From positions 558,001-622,000 of the forward strand of contig OY101115.1 of assembly GCA_956465555.1 (NCBI GenBank): DNA of 64,000 bases. The letters run 5' to 3'. A program made the position numbers and the translations under genes. Below the pieces are notes generated by a model that was given only the letters and a program-made list of their open reading frames with translations, was not told the DNA's origin and made no database searches. This document shows, in pieces, positions 1 to 10,134 of the stretch; positions within the stretch are counted from its first letter, which is position 1, and every line of letters starts with the position of its first letter. This DNA comes from Nitzschia sp. pyKryTriq1. Taxonomy: Eukaryota > Bacillariophyta > Bacillariophyceae > Bacillariales > Bacillariaceae.

Positions 1-10
1 ATATTCCCCA

Positions 11-3000
11 ATGCAATCTACTACAGAAGACAACATAATCCTGTCGACGACGACGACGAGTCTTTCTAGTGAAGTCGAGCCGTCGCCGAGTGTGTATACC
101 AAAAGCAAAAGGGATTCCTGGGCGATCGAGTCGACGCAATTGATTTCAGATGATCCCATGTCGTTATTGGAAGAATTAGTCGCTGCGTCCACATATACTT
201 TGGAGCACATGAGTGATTTGGCAATGAATTTGGATACGGGGGTCCGGCTGAGTACCTTTCTCATCAGCTTTTGGTTTGTGATTTATTGGTGCTACAGTAT
301 GGGCGTCTACGGATCCTGCAAAGGCTGCAGTAGTGGCTCACAACGAAAGAAAGAAGGTAAGAAGAAGCGGACTTCGTGAAAGAAGAAATACTATCGTTGG
401 AAGCTACAAGGTCTTGGTTGCTCACTCTATAATTTGAAATTTACGTAGATGTCCTCTGGTGGGAATCGCCTTGGATCTTGTTTCCTGAACGATGGTACAT
501 TATTGTGTTACTCTTTTCCTTGCTGCTCATGCAAGAACCTCTCTTGGCTGCCATGACGTTTTGTCCCAGCCTCGGCGCGAGCAGTCTATTGCATGTAGCT
601 GCCGATGCGTGTATCGGTATCGGTGTTCAAGGGGTCCTTTTTGTGTATTTATGTCTCTTTGGCGGACTACCATTTCATACTGCGGCCATTACCAAGCGGC
701 GAACCGACCACCAACGCAAAATGCTACAACTTCGACGGGCTGCCAAATATGTGGCGAAAGCAGAGCACCCAGCATCACCGACCGAGGAGGGCATAAATGA
801 TTACATCAAAGATTACTTCGACCGCTTTGGAGATATCGATGGTAGCGCCTCCACCACCTATCTCCGTTTACAGAATGATCCTTGTTCCGATGGATGGGCT
901 GATTTTCTCCTTTTCAAGCTACTACTTTTGATTATTGGGGTGGCATCTGTGATTGGAACAGCCTACTGCCGATTTCCTCCCGATGACGACGATGTGGCGG
1001 GAGGACGCTGGGACTCGATGATTCACCGTTACAAACTGGCGTACATTATCTGCGTCATTGTCCAATTCTTGTCACTAATCATCTGGCTGTTTCTAGTGAT
1101 TGCGGCAGCCATTGATGCTGGAAGAAAACTCCGAAGAGAACCTTTTCTTGGGACGCGACCAGTACAGTTGGCCTACCGGATCATTTTTGCTCACGTCTCG
1201 CTTGGATTCACGGTTTTGACCGTGTCATTTTTCAAGAACCTTTCACAAATATTGAAGAAATGGTCTTTTACCAATCCGATTCATTCACAAATCCGTGAAG
1301 CGCTACCTGGAGACGAGGAAACATCCAAATTGGAAATGACTATTCGGGTGCTTTCAGGAGTGGCACAGCAGTTTCCGTACAGCGGTACTGCTGCAAGTGT
1401 GGGGTCAGGAAAGATCTTGTTCGCCACCGTTTCGATCCTCATTACAGCCTTTATATTTCTACCGGCACACATTCTAGATGAGGAGGATGACGATCAATAC
1501 ATCGAGACTTGGGGAACTACGAGAACAACTCTGAACGACAGACTTCACGAACAACGCCGATTGCGTCGAGACAAGAGATTGGTCGTCAATTTGGCCCGCG
1601 ACTCGAAAACTTGGCGTGTGTTTCCGCTTCCAATTAAGCAAAGTACTGTTGCAACGACTATGCTTCACGATGACGTCTTTCAGATGTACAAAGATCTGTA
1701 CACCGACGGCAACACCAAAGGACGAGGCGTTGTGTCCATCGGGCCATATACGCCAGTCTTTTGCCTAGAGATTGCGTGTTGGCTTAACGAAGCATCTTGG
1801 CAAGCCTACTACGCACCAGCTGGCATTACCCCCAACGATTCAAATACCCCTGGCATGAAACTGGAAGGGCTGGGTCTACGTTTAGAAGGAGCAATTTACG
1901 ACGAGTCCACGGATACGCAAGTCTACGTTGCGACGAATGTGGCCGCACAAGTTGACGGAGAAGAGGATTCTGTGATTGTAGTCGCTTTCCGCGGGTCCAC
2001 TAGTTCTACCAATCTACAAACTGATTTGAAGTCACGACAAGTACCACTGCTGGACCAACTCACTGGTATTGGATCGGCTCCCTTTTGCATTTTCCCCGAT
2101 CGGGTGGAAGTGTACGATGATGACGGGTGGATATGGGATACCCCCGAGCCGCGGATAAAGGAGTCTGTCCAGTGTGTCACATCATGGACGAGCCCAAAAC
2201 CCAGCTGCGTTCCTTCACGTTTCAGTCGCGAGGAAGAGAGTTCCAATTTGGCGGTGATGTCCAAGGGCGCTCGAATGATCCTTCAAGCTACCCCTGTTGC
2301 TAGAGGCACATTCCCACTAGTTCATGAGGGGTTCCAAGAAGTGTACACCCACATTCGCCGGAAGCTTTTGGGTATATTGTTTCCTGTCTTGCAGCGACAG
2401 CTGGAGACCGCGATGGAAGAGGGGACTGCTAAAGGTCAACGCGAGCCGCTAGCTCTTCCCAAGATCTATTGCACTGGACACAGTATGGGTGGTTCGATGG
2501 CCCAGCTCTTGGCCCTCGATCTTGCCAATAACTGCGAAATTGTGATTCCTACGCGGCTCAATAGTAATCTCGAAACATTTTATGACGCGGACACTGGAGG
2601 AATGCCCTCGAAATGGAATGGCGTTGGGGAGAAGGAGCTCCGGCTCCAGCCTCCAATTGCAGTGTATACATTTGGCCAACCGCGCGTCGGAAACAAGCCT
2701 TTCTCGCGCCTCTACAAGCAACGCGTTCCACACTCTTTCCGAGTCGTGAATGAAGGGGATGCCATAACGTCCATGCCGAACTATTTCTTTTGTGGCGGAA
2801 TCTACAAGCACTCGGGGCTGGAGGTGCTCTTGGACGAGGGTCAAACGGGTAATATTCTGGTTGGTCCTACAGTTGTCGAGACACTTTTTCGATTTCATAA
2901 AGTAAGGACGAGCGTTCTGGCTCACACAATGCAGCGGTATCGAGAATGCTTGGAATGTGCATTTTCTGAGGACGAATTGGTCGAGTACTATCGCGGCCAT

Positions 3001-3093
3001 AACTTGGTTGTGAAAGGGACGAACAACAGAAATGAGGAGGTAGTGGTGGCTCCTGCATATATTCCGGAATGGATGACAAAGCGAGGGTTTTAG
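11..3093 (+). CDS. Membrane-anchored class 3 (diacylglycerol-type) lipase, two exons
   Basis: I join exons 11..356 and 449..3093: the donor AAG|GTAAGAAG and acceptor ACGTAG|AT keep the reading phase exactly (codon G|AT), giving about 996 aa. Without the intron, exon 2 has no ATG before 529. Several hydrophobic segments precede the catalytic domain (near residues 80-100, 120-145, 160-180, 265-285, 310-350, 385-410 and 440-460), as in sn-1 diacylglycerol lipases. The catalytic part holds the nucleophile elbow TGHSMGGS (Ser about residue 794), the class 3 motif TFGQPRVGN, and a later VNEGDAITSMP with a following His, consistent with a Ser-Asp-His triad. Expected activity is hydrolysis of an acyl ester of DAG or another glycerolipid at a membrane; the substrate is inferred. 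The ATG at 11 sits next to the window edge with no upstream in-frame stop visible, so the true start could lie outside. Confidence 0.88.
357..448 (+). other. Predicted intron in the lipase gene (92 nt)
   Basis: GTAAGAAG donor after AAG at 356 and TTTACGTAG acceptor at 448. It removes the in-frame TGA at 377-379 and the TAA at 430-432 and links two hydrophobic regions in one frame. Its length is typical of diatom introns. Confidence 0.8.
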
Positions 3094-3149
3094 TGGAGTT
3101 AAGAGAAGTATTTCATGTTTGTGCTATGAAAACAAGTGGGCTTGTGCTA

Positions 3150-4016
3150 TTACTTTCGTCCATTTTCTATGAATCTCTTGACTTTGCGGGCGGCACTTTC
3201 GATTCCTGCTTCTAGGGCTGCAAGAGCCACTGGCTTCTCGCTAGTCCAAAAACGCTCATTCTTGCGTCGATTTACTTCTCTCATTGCCTTTTTGAAATCT
3301 AGCGCGCTATATCCCAAAGCCTGAAACATTTTCTTTCGCGTGTCTGCTTGCAAAATCAGGTTTCTCAAAGGACGACGGAGTGAGTGATGGATTTCATACT
3401 CGTCAACACTAAGAGGCTCGTATTCTACGTAGTCCCATTCGAGCGTGACTGGTGGCCCTGATCTACATCCAGGATGATCGCCGAGAATCATTCCTATACG
3501 AATTATGCAAGGCGAACGCTGGGTCAGAAAGATCTTGCCAGACAACCTATCCAAGCTGGAAGGAGGAAGACACAATAAAGAATATTCTTGTGCAGCCTTA
3601 CCATATTCTCGCAGCGTGACTTCTGCGAATTTAATAGAGCGCCTTGATTCTGTTTTGTTGGAAGCCCTTCGGCTCTCGCAATCTGGAACATGAAGGCTAG
3701 TTTTCTTTGGCCTTGGGAGCGACGGCCGCGGATGTGGTTCACTTGGAATCATCACTGTTTCGTGAGCACACTGGATGCAGTTTAGATGTTCATTCCCCAA
3801 GGAATTTTCCGAGCTCTCCCTTTTCACATGGGTTGTGTGATGGGGCTTCAAGAAATCTTGCAAATGAGGATGCTCCTCATGAGGCTCACTGTCGTTCACA
3901 TAATCGTGCTTTTCGCTGGTTTGTACCTGAACCGAGTCCTTCAGATGGGGGTGCTTGCTCAAGTGAAAAGTATTGGTTGGCGCCACAGTAGCGCCCTGCT
4001 TCCGCATTAGTTTCAT
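3150..4016 (-). CDS. Diatom-type hypothetical protein with conserved C-terminal basic domain
   Basis: A 288-aa protein starting at the ATG whose complement is 4014-4016. The first 130 residues are low complexity and rich in His, Pro, Ser and Glu. From about residue 135 there is a block I recognise from many diatom hypothetical proteins: IKFAEVTLREYGKAA, then GDHPGCRSGPPVTLEWDY, a DEYE motif, an Arg-rich stretch, and a C-terminal GYS...EVNRRKNER segment predicted to be helical. The function of this family is unknown to me; the basic helical end suggests interaction with protein or nucleic acid, which is only a guess. It is convergent with the lipase gene (57 bp between stop codons). Confidence 0.72.
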   Translation of the reverse strand: MKLMRKQGATVAPTNTFHLSKHPHLKDSVQVQTSEKHDYVNDSEPHEEHPHLQDFLKPHHTTHVKRESSENSLGNEHLNCIQCAHETVMIPSEPHPRPSLPRPKKTSLHVPDCESRRASNKTESRRSIKFAEVTLREYGKAAQEYSLLCLPPSSLDRLSGKIFLTQRSPCIIRIGMILGDHPGCRSGPPVTLEWDYVEYEPLSVDEYEIHHSLRRPLRNLILQADTRKKMFQALGYSALDFKKAMREVNRRKNERFWTSEKPVALAALEAGIESAARKVKRFIENGRK

Positions 4017-4543
4017 TTTTCTTGTTCAGATGGTAGTCCACAATAGCGATAATAGAGTTTGAAAACAGGAGCTATTATTTCGTTTTTGTGCAATAGTTTC
4101 CTCTACTAGTAGTAGAGATGCGAGAGATGCGGTCGAGAAATGTTTTCTCATTCTTATTGGGCTTCGCGTTTTTGCTTTCTGCGGTGTCGTCACTGTGATG
4201 TTGTGTTCCTGGGTGCAATACTCGTAATGTAGCGGGTGCGCTCTGCGTGGTGATGCATGATGGTGGGGCTGCGGCAAAATAAGAACTGGGCCGGCCGCCC
4301 GGTGCGCTCAAGTTCGCATGGGGGGGGGGGGGCATATTTTAAAACGTCGCCAAAAAGGTACGGGAGCTTCCTGCCGCATGCATCCAAACCACCGAAAACA
4401 GTCTGCGATATCATTGTGTGTTAGTCAGCTACTTTCTCTCTTCTCTAGTATAGTAGCTAGAGCTTAAGAATAGAGTACCTGTGAATTGACTTTTACTCTT
4501 CGCTGATTCTGCTAGGCTAGTATCTCATAGAGTACTACAAAGT
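4017..4543. other. Intergenic region with a 13-G homopolymer
   Basis: This 527-bp gap separates two minus-strand genes, so it holds the promoter of the 3150-4016 gene and the 3' end of the SET gene. A run of 13 G lies at 4320-4332. Nearby is CT/AG-rich sequence (4431-4460) with the repeated words CTAGTA and TAGTAG. No coding evidence. Confidence 0.5.
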
Positions 4544-6163
4544 CTACCAATCGTAATCCGCTCCGCCTGGAGCACGGGTCTGTCCGAAACCCAAGTCTGG
4601 GTCAGCACCAATGTCATCTTCCTGGCTCCATTCGGAATCCAATCCCAAGTCCTTCAGTCGACGCTCCTGGTAATACTCCTTCAGGTCTAGGGCCTCCTTC
4701 TCTCGACGCAAAAACTCTAGTGTTCTCGTAATCGCCTTTGTTTCCGATGCCCGCAACTTTTGGCACACTTCGGGCCCTCCCTGAGGACACTGGTTCAAAT
4801 CCTCGATTGCCTTCTCGCATGAATCTGAAATCTGTTTAATGACAGAAAACTCGTTTTTCTCACTGACAGGCAAGGCCATGAACCCCCACACTTCCTTTCG
4901 AAAGATGCTTTCCAGCAAAAAAGCGTCAGTGCCACCCAGTTGACACAGTCGAGCAAATTGAATCATGGCTGGGTCGGGCTCTCCGTCGCGTCCAGGTGCA
5001 CTAACCAAGTCAAAGGACTGTGTAGGATCCATGGGAGCCTGGTCATATGTTTCAAACTCCAGAATATCCAATTTGTCGTCATAAAATCGATCTTCCGAAT
5101 CTACTTCCAGTGAAATCTCGCTCACGGCTGTCTTCCATGCTTGGGGTGGGCAAAAGCCATGCTCCAGCAGGTAATCGGCCGCTGATTTGGGACCATAACT
5201 ACAGAAAACTTCTTCCCCTTCTTTGTAGGCTTTGTGCGCAACAAGCTGGGATCCCCGGACTGTCCCAAAGGTTCCCATAGTACCATCAGTAATTTCCTTG
5301 GCATCGTCGTCGTGATTCATAAAGTCCATGAGTGGCACCAACCGTAGACTAGCATCTACAAAGACCGATCTTGACTGCGTCAGAGCCATCGCCCAAGTAA
5401 AGCCCTGTACATTGAAGCAAGGGATTTCTTGCCCATTGAAAAGCACCGTTTCGGGAAACTTTGTACGATCCTTCGAAAAGACATTCTCGATCAACCAGTT
5501 GGCGTCTTCTTCCAAATCATCCAAAACACGATAGATCTTTGTGTTACTCGAAGATTGCAAGATTTCTTGATCCTCTTCGGACCACAAAAGAGGATGATCT
5601 AGCTCGTTAGGCGATGGTAGGGCTTGCACCCATGCGTCCATGAACGATTGCAAAGCAGCGGGTCGGGTCGGCAGTGGGACTCCGCCGCCGCTGCCAGCTG
5701 TTCGAGCCACTTCATTGAGCAATTGCAGCGCAATCAGTCCTGTATCTCCCGACCATCCCTCGTAGGAATCTTTCAGGATACCTTTAAAGACTACTTTCTT
5801 TGCCGTTTCAGCGGTCAATTCAAAGCGTTCGTCGTGTGGAATACTGAGAACTGTTTCGCCCTTTCGGATATTCGACGTGGCAATCAATCCCATTCGAAGA
5901 CCTGATCCTGCTGAACTTGAAACTCCCACGGCGACCTTGCAGGTCTTGGCAATGTCTTGGCGACAAGCCTCCAACGCTGACTCAAGATTGGAAGATTGAG
6001 TTTCCAACAAAGAGGTGTCATCGGAAGTAGCACTGCGTAATGACGTACTAGGAGTGATAGCAAATTGCAATGGTTGGCTGCTTGTTTGTGGGCTTACGCA
6101 AAAGGTCGAGACCAGAACAGGCAGTAGCAGGCCTGCAATGCAGGAAGCTGCGAACTTGCTCAT
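4544..6163 (-). CDS. SET-domain lysine methyltransferase, Rubisco-LSMT type, plastid-targeted
   Basis: I choose the ATG at 6163 rather than the upstream one at 6253 because it opens a clear signal peptide (MSKFAASCIAGLLLPVLVST) followed by FCVSP, which matches the diatom plastid signal/transit junction. This gives 539 aa. A SET fold spans about residues 70-345: GLRMGLIATSNIRKGETVLS near the start, then LMDFMNHDD (the NH of the knot) and EGEEVFCSYGPKSAADYLLEHGF at the end. The remaining ~170 residues look like the helical substrate-binding domain of the Rubisco large-subunit methyltransferase/SETD family. Predicted role: SAM-dependent lysine methylation of a stromal protein. Substrates in this family vary, so Rubisco is not assured. 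Confidence 0.85.
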   Translation of the reverse strand: MSKFAASCIAGLLLPVLVSTFCVSPQTSSQPLQFAITPSTSLRSATSDDTSLLETQSSNLESALEACRQDIAKTCKVAVGVSSSAGSGLRMGLIATSNIRKGETVLSIPHDERFELTAETAKKVVFKGILKDSYEGWSGDTGLIALQLLNEVARTAGSGGGVPLPTRPAALQSFMDAWVQALPSPNELDHPLLWSEEDQEILQSSSNTKIYRVLDDLEEDANWLIENVFSKDRTKFPETVLFNGQEIPCFNVQGFTWAMALTQSRSVFVDASLRLVPLMDFMNHDDDAKEITDGTMGTFGTVRGSQLVAHKAYKEGEEVFCSYGPKSAADYLLEHGFCPPQAWKTAVSEISLEVDSEDRFYDDKLDILEFETYDQAPMDPTQSFDLVSAPGRDGEPDPAMIQFARLCQLGGTDAFLLESIFRKEVWGFMALPVSEKNEFSVIKQISDSCEKAIEDLNQCPQGGPEVCQKLRASETKAITRTLEFLRREKEALDLKEYYQERRLKDLGLDSEWSQEDDIGADPDLGFGQTRAPGGADYDW

Positions 6164-6253
6164 CGTGCTTGGATTGAAATATACGAAACAACTGTTATGA
6201 AGTACCGGTACAATATGTGCAAGGATGAGGATGGTCGTCGCGGCGGCGCTCAT

Positions 6254-7020
6254 GTAGTTGTTTTGTTTTGAAGGTGCGAGAAGCGAGAAATGAAGCTCGG
6301 AGTTTGGATCTCGCGAGATCTCTCCGACGGTACCAGTACCAGGTACTGTTATACTACAGGTATGCGCGTATGGCGTGCTTTACTGTGTATGGTGCTACGT
6401 ACTACGTCATGACGTTCGAAGGGCAGGCGGTCGCAACCAAAAGTGTGCAGTCGATTGGGTCGACAGGACGTTTGTGATGAATGATATTATGATGACGATG
6501 ACGATGGATACGATGATGAAGAACGAATGCGCGGGCGGGATCTTTCCGCGGAAAAAAAGATCAACCGATGAACGACGGAACAGCGACTTGCCACCGACAC
6601 AACTTGTCATCCTCATCGGCATCACACTATTGTCGTGCACATGATGTTACTTCTACACGGGACATCGCCAATGTAGTCTACATGCTCGCCGACGACGACA
6701 ACTAACAACATAAACATATGTTGTTCAATGCGCGAGTCCACACAAGCAAGCAAGCAAAGCCGACAAACATGATTCTACATAGGGCTCAATTCTGCTGAAA
6801 ACGATTGGAGGGCTCGCTGTTTTAGAAGTTTTTTGTCAAGCGGATCCGTTGAACTGAAAAAGTCACGTTGAAATTTTTCTCCTCCCTCCAAAAATTTCGG
6901 TTGATCGTTCCTACCACTCAACAAAAGAGCGCGTGGGGTGAAAAACGAGATTGCGAACGATTGATCCCTTCAACATACCACTCGTTCATAACTTTTCTCC
7001 ATCCCTTCCTTGGTTGAACC
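6254..7020. promoter_or_regulatory. Divergent intergenic region between SET gene and Cys/His-repeat gene
   Basis: About 770 bp between two divergently transcribed genes. A GTAC-rich palindromic patch (CGGTACCAGTACCAGGTACTG) lies at about 6329-6349, and a (GATGAC)-like purine/pyrimidine stretch at 6480-6520. Short open frames here have no recognisable content and overlap each other in several frames; I treat them as chance. Confidence 0.4.
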
Positions 7021-8421
7021 ATGGCTTCTCCCGTCTATCAAAGCAACACAGCCTCACGTGCAACCTTTGGCATCACCTTAAAGGGACAACCTTGCAAGAA
7101 GTGTATTCAGATTCAACGATTTTGCCATTTGCATCGTTCTCAAGAGAGGCTACCCGTACCGCCAGTCACACACTTCCACCGAGAAGTCTCACCTGAGGAG
7201 CGACCTCCTCCGAGGGCGCCTCACCCATCCTTCAACGTGGGTGCCACAAGGGATGTTATTTGTCCCCCTTGTGTTCGACTGGGTAGGGATTGCGCCTACC
7301 ATGCCTTCCAGAAGGATCCTGCCAATACATTTGGTGACCAGCATCAACTCCAGCAGCAACGAGAACGTCACGAAGTATCTTCACAAAGACCCGTTGTTTA
7401 CGGCATCACTCTCAAGGGCAAACCATGCAAAATATGTCTCGTAAAGGGAGATTTTTGTAAGAAACACGAGTCACAGCGTGTAGCGAATACTGCGACTACC
7501 ACTGTTCCTCTCGTGAGAGTTCAAGCCGCGTCTGGACAGCAAGACCTTTCGGGCGCGACGCCATTTCCAACGTGTGGCATCACTGTCAAGGGCAAGCCCT
7601 GCAAGATATGCATTTCGAAGGGAGACTTTTGTGGATGGCATGAGTCTCAACGCTTGCGCCAACACGATACTTTTCTTGGCCAAGAACGGCTCCAAAGTGC
7701 CTCCTCGCCGCACGATCTCCCTTCATCCATTACGGTCTACGGAAAGACAGTCAAGGGCAAACCCTGCAAAATATGCATTCGCAAAGGTGACTACTGTCAC
7801 TTTCATGTGGACCAAAAGCCATTGGATGAGACCACTACTCCCACTATATCTACTCCCACTACACCATTCGCAGTGACCAGGAACGGAATGCCGTGCAAGC
7901 TCTGCGTCCGAAAGGGAGATATCTGTCACATCCATGCTAATCGTGCCGAAACGAAAGACAGTTCCACCGGTATCTCACGACGCCATCAAGCTCGACGATT
8001 CTTATCATTAGTTCTACTTGGAGCTATGTTCCACTATGCCATTTTTGTGGGGGTGCTGCAAGGGACTTCCGTTGCAAGGCTTCAAGATACTGCCGTTGAA
8101 TTCTACAAGGGAATCAATGTCGATGTGATCTTGGAGCAAGGAGTGCAGACCTACAACAACTTGGGACTCGACTCGATTATGGAACGAGGTCTCAAAATCA
8201 AGGATGCCGTCCTTCATCATGACTGGATTCAACAGGCCAGCTCTCTGCCAGTGGTACAAACAGTAATGAACACTGCACAGATTGGTAGCAGCAAGCAAGC
8301 TAGAGCGAGTCTCGACCACGCCCGCTACCATCAAGATATCATGAATTTCATTCAATCCAATGAGACCTCAGGCACAAATCTACTAGCCCATGGCGATATC
8401 TCGGAGGTTGAGTTGAGCTGA
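7021..8421 (+). CDS. Protein with six C-x2-C-x6-C-x2-H repeats and a C-terminal membrane helix
   Basis: A 466-aa protein with a good start context (ACCATGG). It carries six copies of one short unit, G-x-T-x2-G-x-P-C-x2-C-x6-C-x2-H. Copies start near residues 16, 78 (degenerate, but CPPC...C..H kept), 125, 185, 239 and 283; examples are GKPCKICLVKGDFCKKH and GKPCKICIRKGDYCHFH. The four conserved Cys/His per unit suggest one bound zinc ion each. Linkers are Ser/Thr/Pro/Gln-rich. After the last repeat comes a basic stretch, then a hydrophobic helix at about residues 328-350 and a 115-aa tail predicted to be helical. The unit resembles the loose bacterial/eukaryotic TxxGxxC...C..H family (DUF5763-like), but I cannot assign a named family. 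The next gene shares the repeat, so the two are paralogous. Function unknown. Confidence 0.82.
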   Translation: MASPVYQSNTASRATFGITLKGQPCKKCIQIQRFCHLHRSQERLPVPPVTHFHREVSPEERPPPRAPHPSFNVGATRDVICPPCVRLGRDCAYHAFQKDPANTFGDQHQLQQQRERHEVSSQRPVVYGITLKGKPCKICLVKGDFCKKHESQRVANTATTTVPLVRVQAASGQQDLSGATPFPTCGITVKGKPCKICISKGDFCGWHESQRLRQHDTFLGQERLQSASSPHDLPSSITVYGKTVKGKPCKICIRKGDYCHFHVDQKPLDETTTPTISTPTTPFAVTRNGMPCKLCVRKGDICHIHANRAETKDSSTGISRRHQARRFLSLVLLGAMFHYAIFVGVLQGTSVARLQDTAVEFYKGINVDVILEQGVQTYNNLGLDSIMERGLKIKDAVLHHDWIQQASSLPVVQTVMNTAQIGSSKQARASLDHARYHQDIMNFIQSNETSGTNLLAHGDISEVELS

Positions 8422-9071
8422 ACTTGCTGGCTACAGCACATAAACTTCTCTAGCTAGCTAGAGCGATTAGTCTAGAGATAAGAATGAAGATGTCACGATC
8501 ATGAAGTGAAGTGGCTCTATTATAGTTGCCTAGTGGAAAGCAACCAATAAGATATCCCTGCAATACTCGTAGCAACTCTATACTAGAGTACGCGTACATG
8601 TTTACTAGAGGTAGGAGATCACATCGTGTCATCTTGAGACTCTCTGAGCGTGGAGCCAATAGTACGTGAAGTTTTCTATACCAAGCAACGACTGCACGGC
8701 GTATGATAGGCATTCCGTCCGTTGTATAGACCCGGGTTCAGAAATTTTGGTGTCCCGCATCTTTCAAACATGTGAATGACCCACCCGACGGCTTCGAATA
8801 GCAATGCACATGATCGTGAGCGATTGGGGTTTCACGTCAAAATCCAAAACTGACAACTCGCATCCGGTCACCTACGAGTACTTATGTGTACAAAAGTATG
8901 TACTGTAACACATGCGTGCACCTTCACGAAAATGATTTCTTGGTTCATCGCTAGAGAGGATCGCCCACGCCACCCCGGCCCGCCCGGTCGGTAGACAAAT
9001 ATCCTCACGACTGATGATTGAGGGGGAGTTTCACGTCCCACTAAAAACCATCTTCCACATTCGTTATCACC
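8422..9071. other. Intergenic region between the two repeat-protein genes
   Basis: 650 bp with CTAGCTAG and TACTAGAG words typical of this genome's spacers. Nothing coding is recognised; the last ~150 bp is presumably the promoter of the downstream RING gene. Confidence 0.4.
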
Positions 9072-9944
9072 ATGAGCTTGAGGTATCAAAACCAAGTCCT
9101 CTCCGATGGTACATCCTGGACGACATGCTATTCCGTCTATGAGGAGCGTCATGCAAGCAACAAGCAAAGGAACAACTCAACGGTATTGTCCAACCCCAAT
9201 GTATTCGGCATCAAGAATGACGGGCAGCCATGCACAAAGTGCATTAAAAAAGGAGGCTTCTGCCATCATCATCCTAACCAAAGGAGCGATCTCTTGATCA
9301 CCAATGCGCCTCTTCGTAGCTCCGGCTTTGCGAATCATCGTACGCAGACATTCACAGTTTTTGGTATCACCCAGACGGGTGAAGCCTGCAAGCGATGCAT
9401 GATGCAAAAGAAGTTTTGTTACCAGCATCCCTCTCAGGATCCATCTTTTGCTGGATCAGACGAAAGTAGCACAAGGACAGCATTGCGTAGTCGAGAAGCT
9501 CCGCAACAGAATGATTCCAGTCGCAGATATGGAGTGACCAGCAAGGGGGAGCCTTGCAAGCGATACATCAACCAAAACAAGTTTTGTTACCAACACGTTT
9601 CTCAGCGTACCAGAGTTTCTTACGCAGTTGACCTTGACAGTGGGAGAGTGCCCGCTCGGAGCCATGAATCGACAAAGAGCTTCGGTGCAAACACTACCAG
9701 TACTGCTCGTAGGAGCGGCATAGGTCAGAGCACCAGTTGGAAGGAACCCCGCAAACCAAGTTCGAGGCGGCACAATGAAACCACCCACGATGGCCGTGAA
9801 TGCGCAATATGCATGGAACGTGTCAAGTCGAACCAGTGCTACGAGAAGCTGCGCTGCTGCAGAAACAAATTCCACAGTGATTGTCTCGGCCAGTGGCGTT
9901 TAAATGGATCAACGTGCCCGATGTGCCGAAAGCCCCTCGAGTAA
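9072..9944 (+). CDS. RING-finger protein with three C-x2-C-x6-C-x2-H repeats
   Basis: A 290-aa protein (start context CACCATGAG). Three copies of the Cys/His unit of the upstream gene begin near residues 45 (GQPCTKCIKKGGFCHHH), 96 (GEACKRCMMQKKFCYQH) and 153 (GEPCKRYINQNKFCYQH). In the third copy the second Cys is replaced by Tyr, so that unit may no longer bind metal normally. Residues 243-287 form a RING-H2 finger: CAICMERV, an extra CC before the HxxC (KFHSDC), and a final CPMC. RING-H2 domains recruit E2 enzymes, so this is a likely E3 ubiquitin ligase. The repeats could be the substrate-binding part, which is an inference. It is convergent with the 10135-11883 gene. Confidence 0.85.
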   Translation: MSLRYQNQVLSDGTSWTTCYSVYEERHASNKQRNNSTVLSNPNVFGIKNDGQPCTKCIKKGGFCHHHPNQRSDLLITNAPLRSSGFANHRTQTFTVFGITQTGEACKRCMMQKKFCYQHPSQDPSFAGSDESSTRTALRSREAPQQNDSSRRYGVTSKGEPCKRYINQNKFCYQHVSQRTRVSYAVDLDSGRVPARSHESTKSFGANTTSTARRSGIGQSTSWKEPRKPSSRRHNETTHDGRECAICMERVKSNQCYEKLRCCRNKFHSDCLGQWRLNGSTCPMCRKPLE

Positions 9945-10134
9945 CATCTTTGCTCCAGATATCTTAGGAATGGATTCATTCCATTGGAAGAGTTGACTTT
10001 ATCAACACGGAACATGACATAGATGTATATCATTATAGCGACTCTCATTTCCCAGTCGCAAAGCAACAATAATGTAGTGGCCGCGGCCGGCGTGTTACCC
10101 CCGTCCCTCCCCAAAATGGCGGTAGCTGGTATAT

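Noticed and set aside
478-528. Lipase translation starting at 478
   Set aside because: The codon is TTG, not ATG; splicing from the upstream exon explains the open frame better.
2449-3000. 183-codon frame antisense to the lipase
   Set aside because: A shadow of the conserved lipase core; no independent evidence.
6164-6253. Upstream ATG of the SET gene at 6253
   Set aside because: It would bury the signal peptide and plastid motif that begin at 6163.
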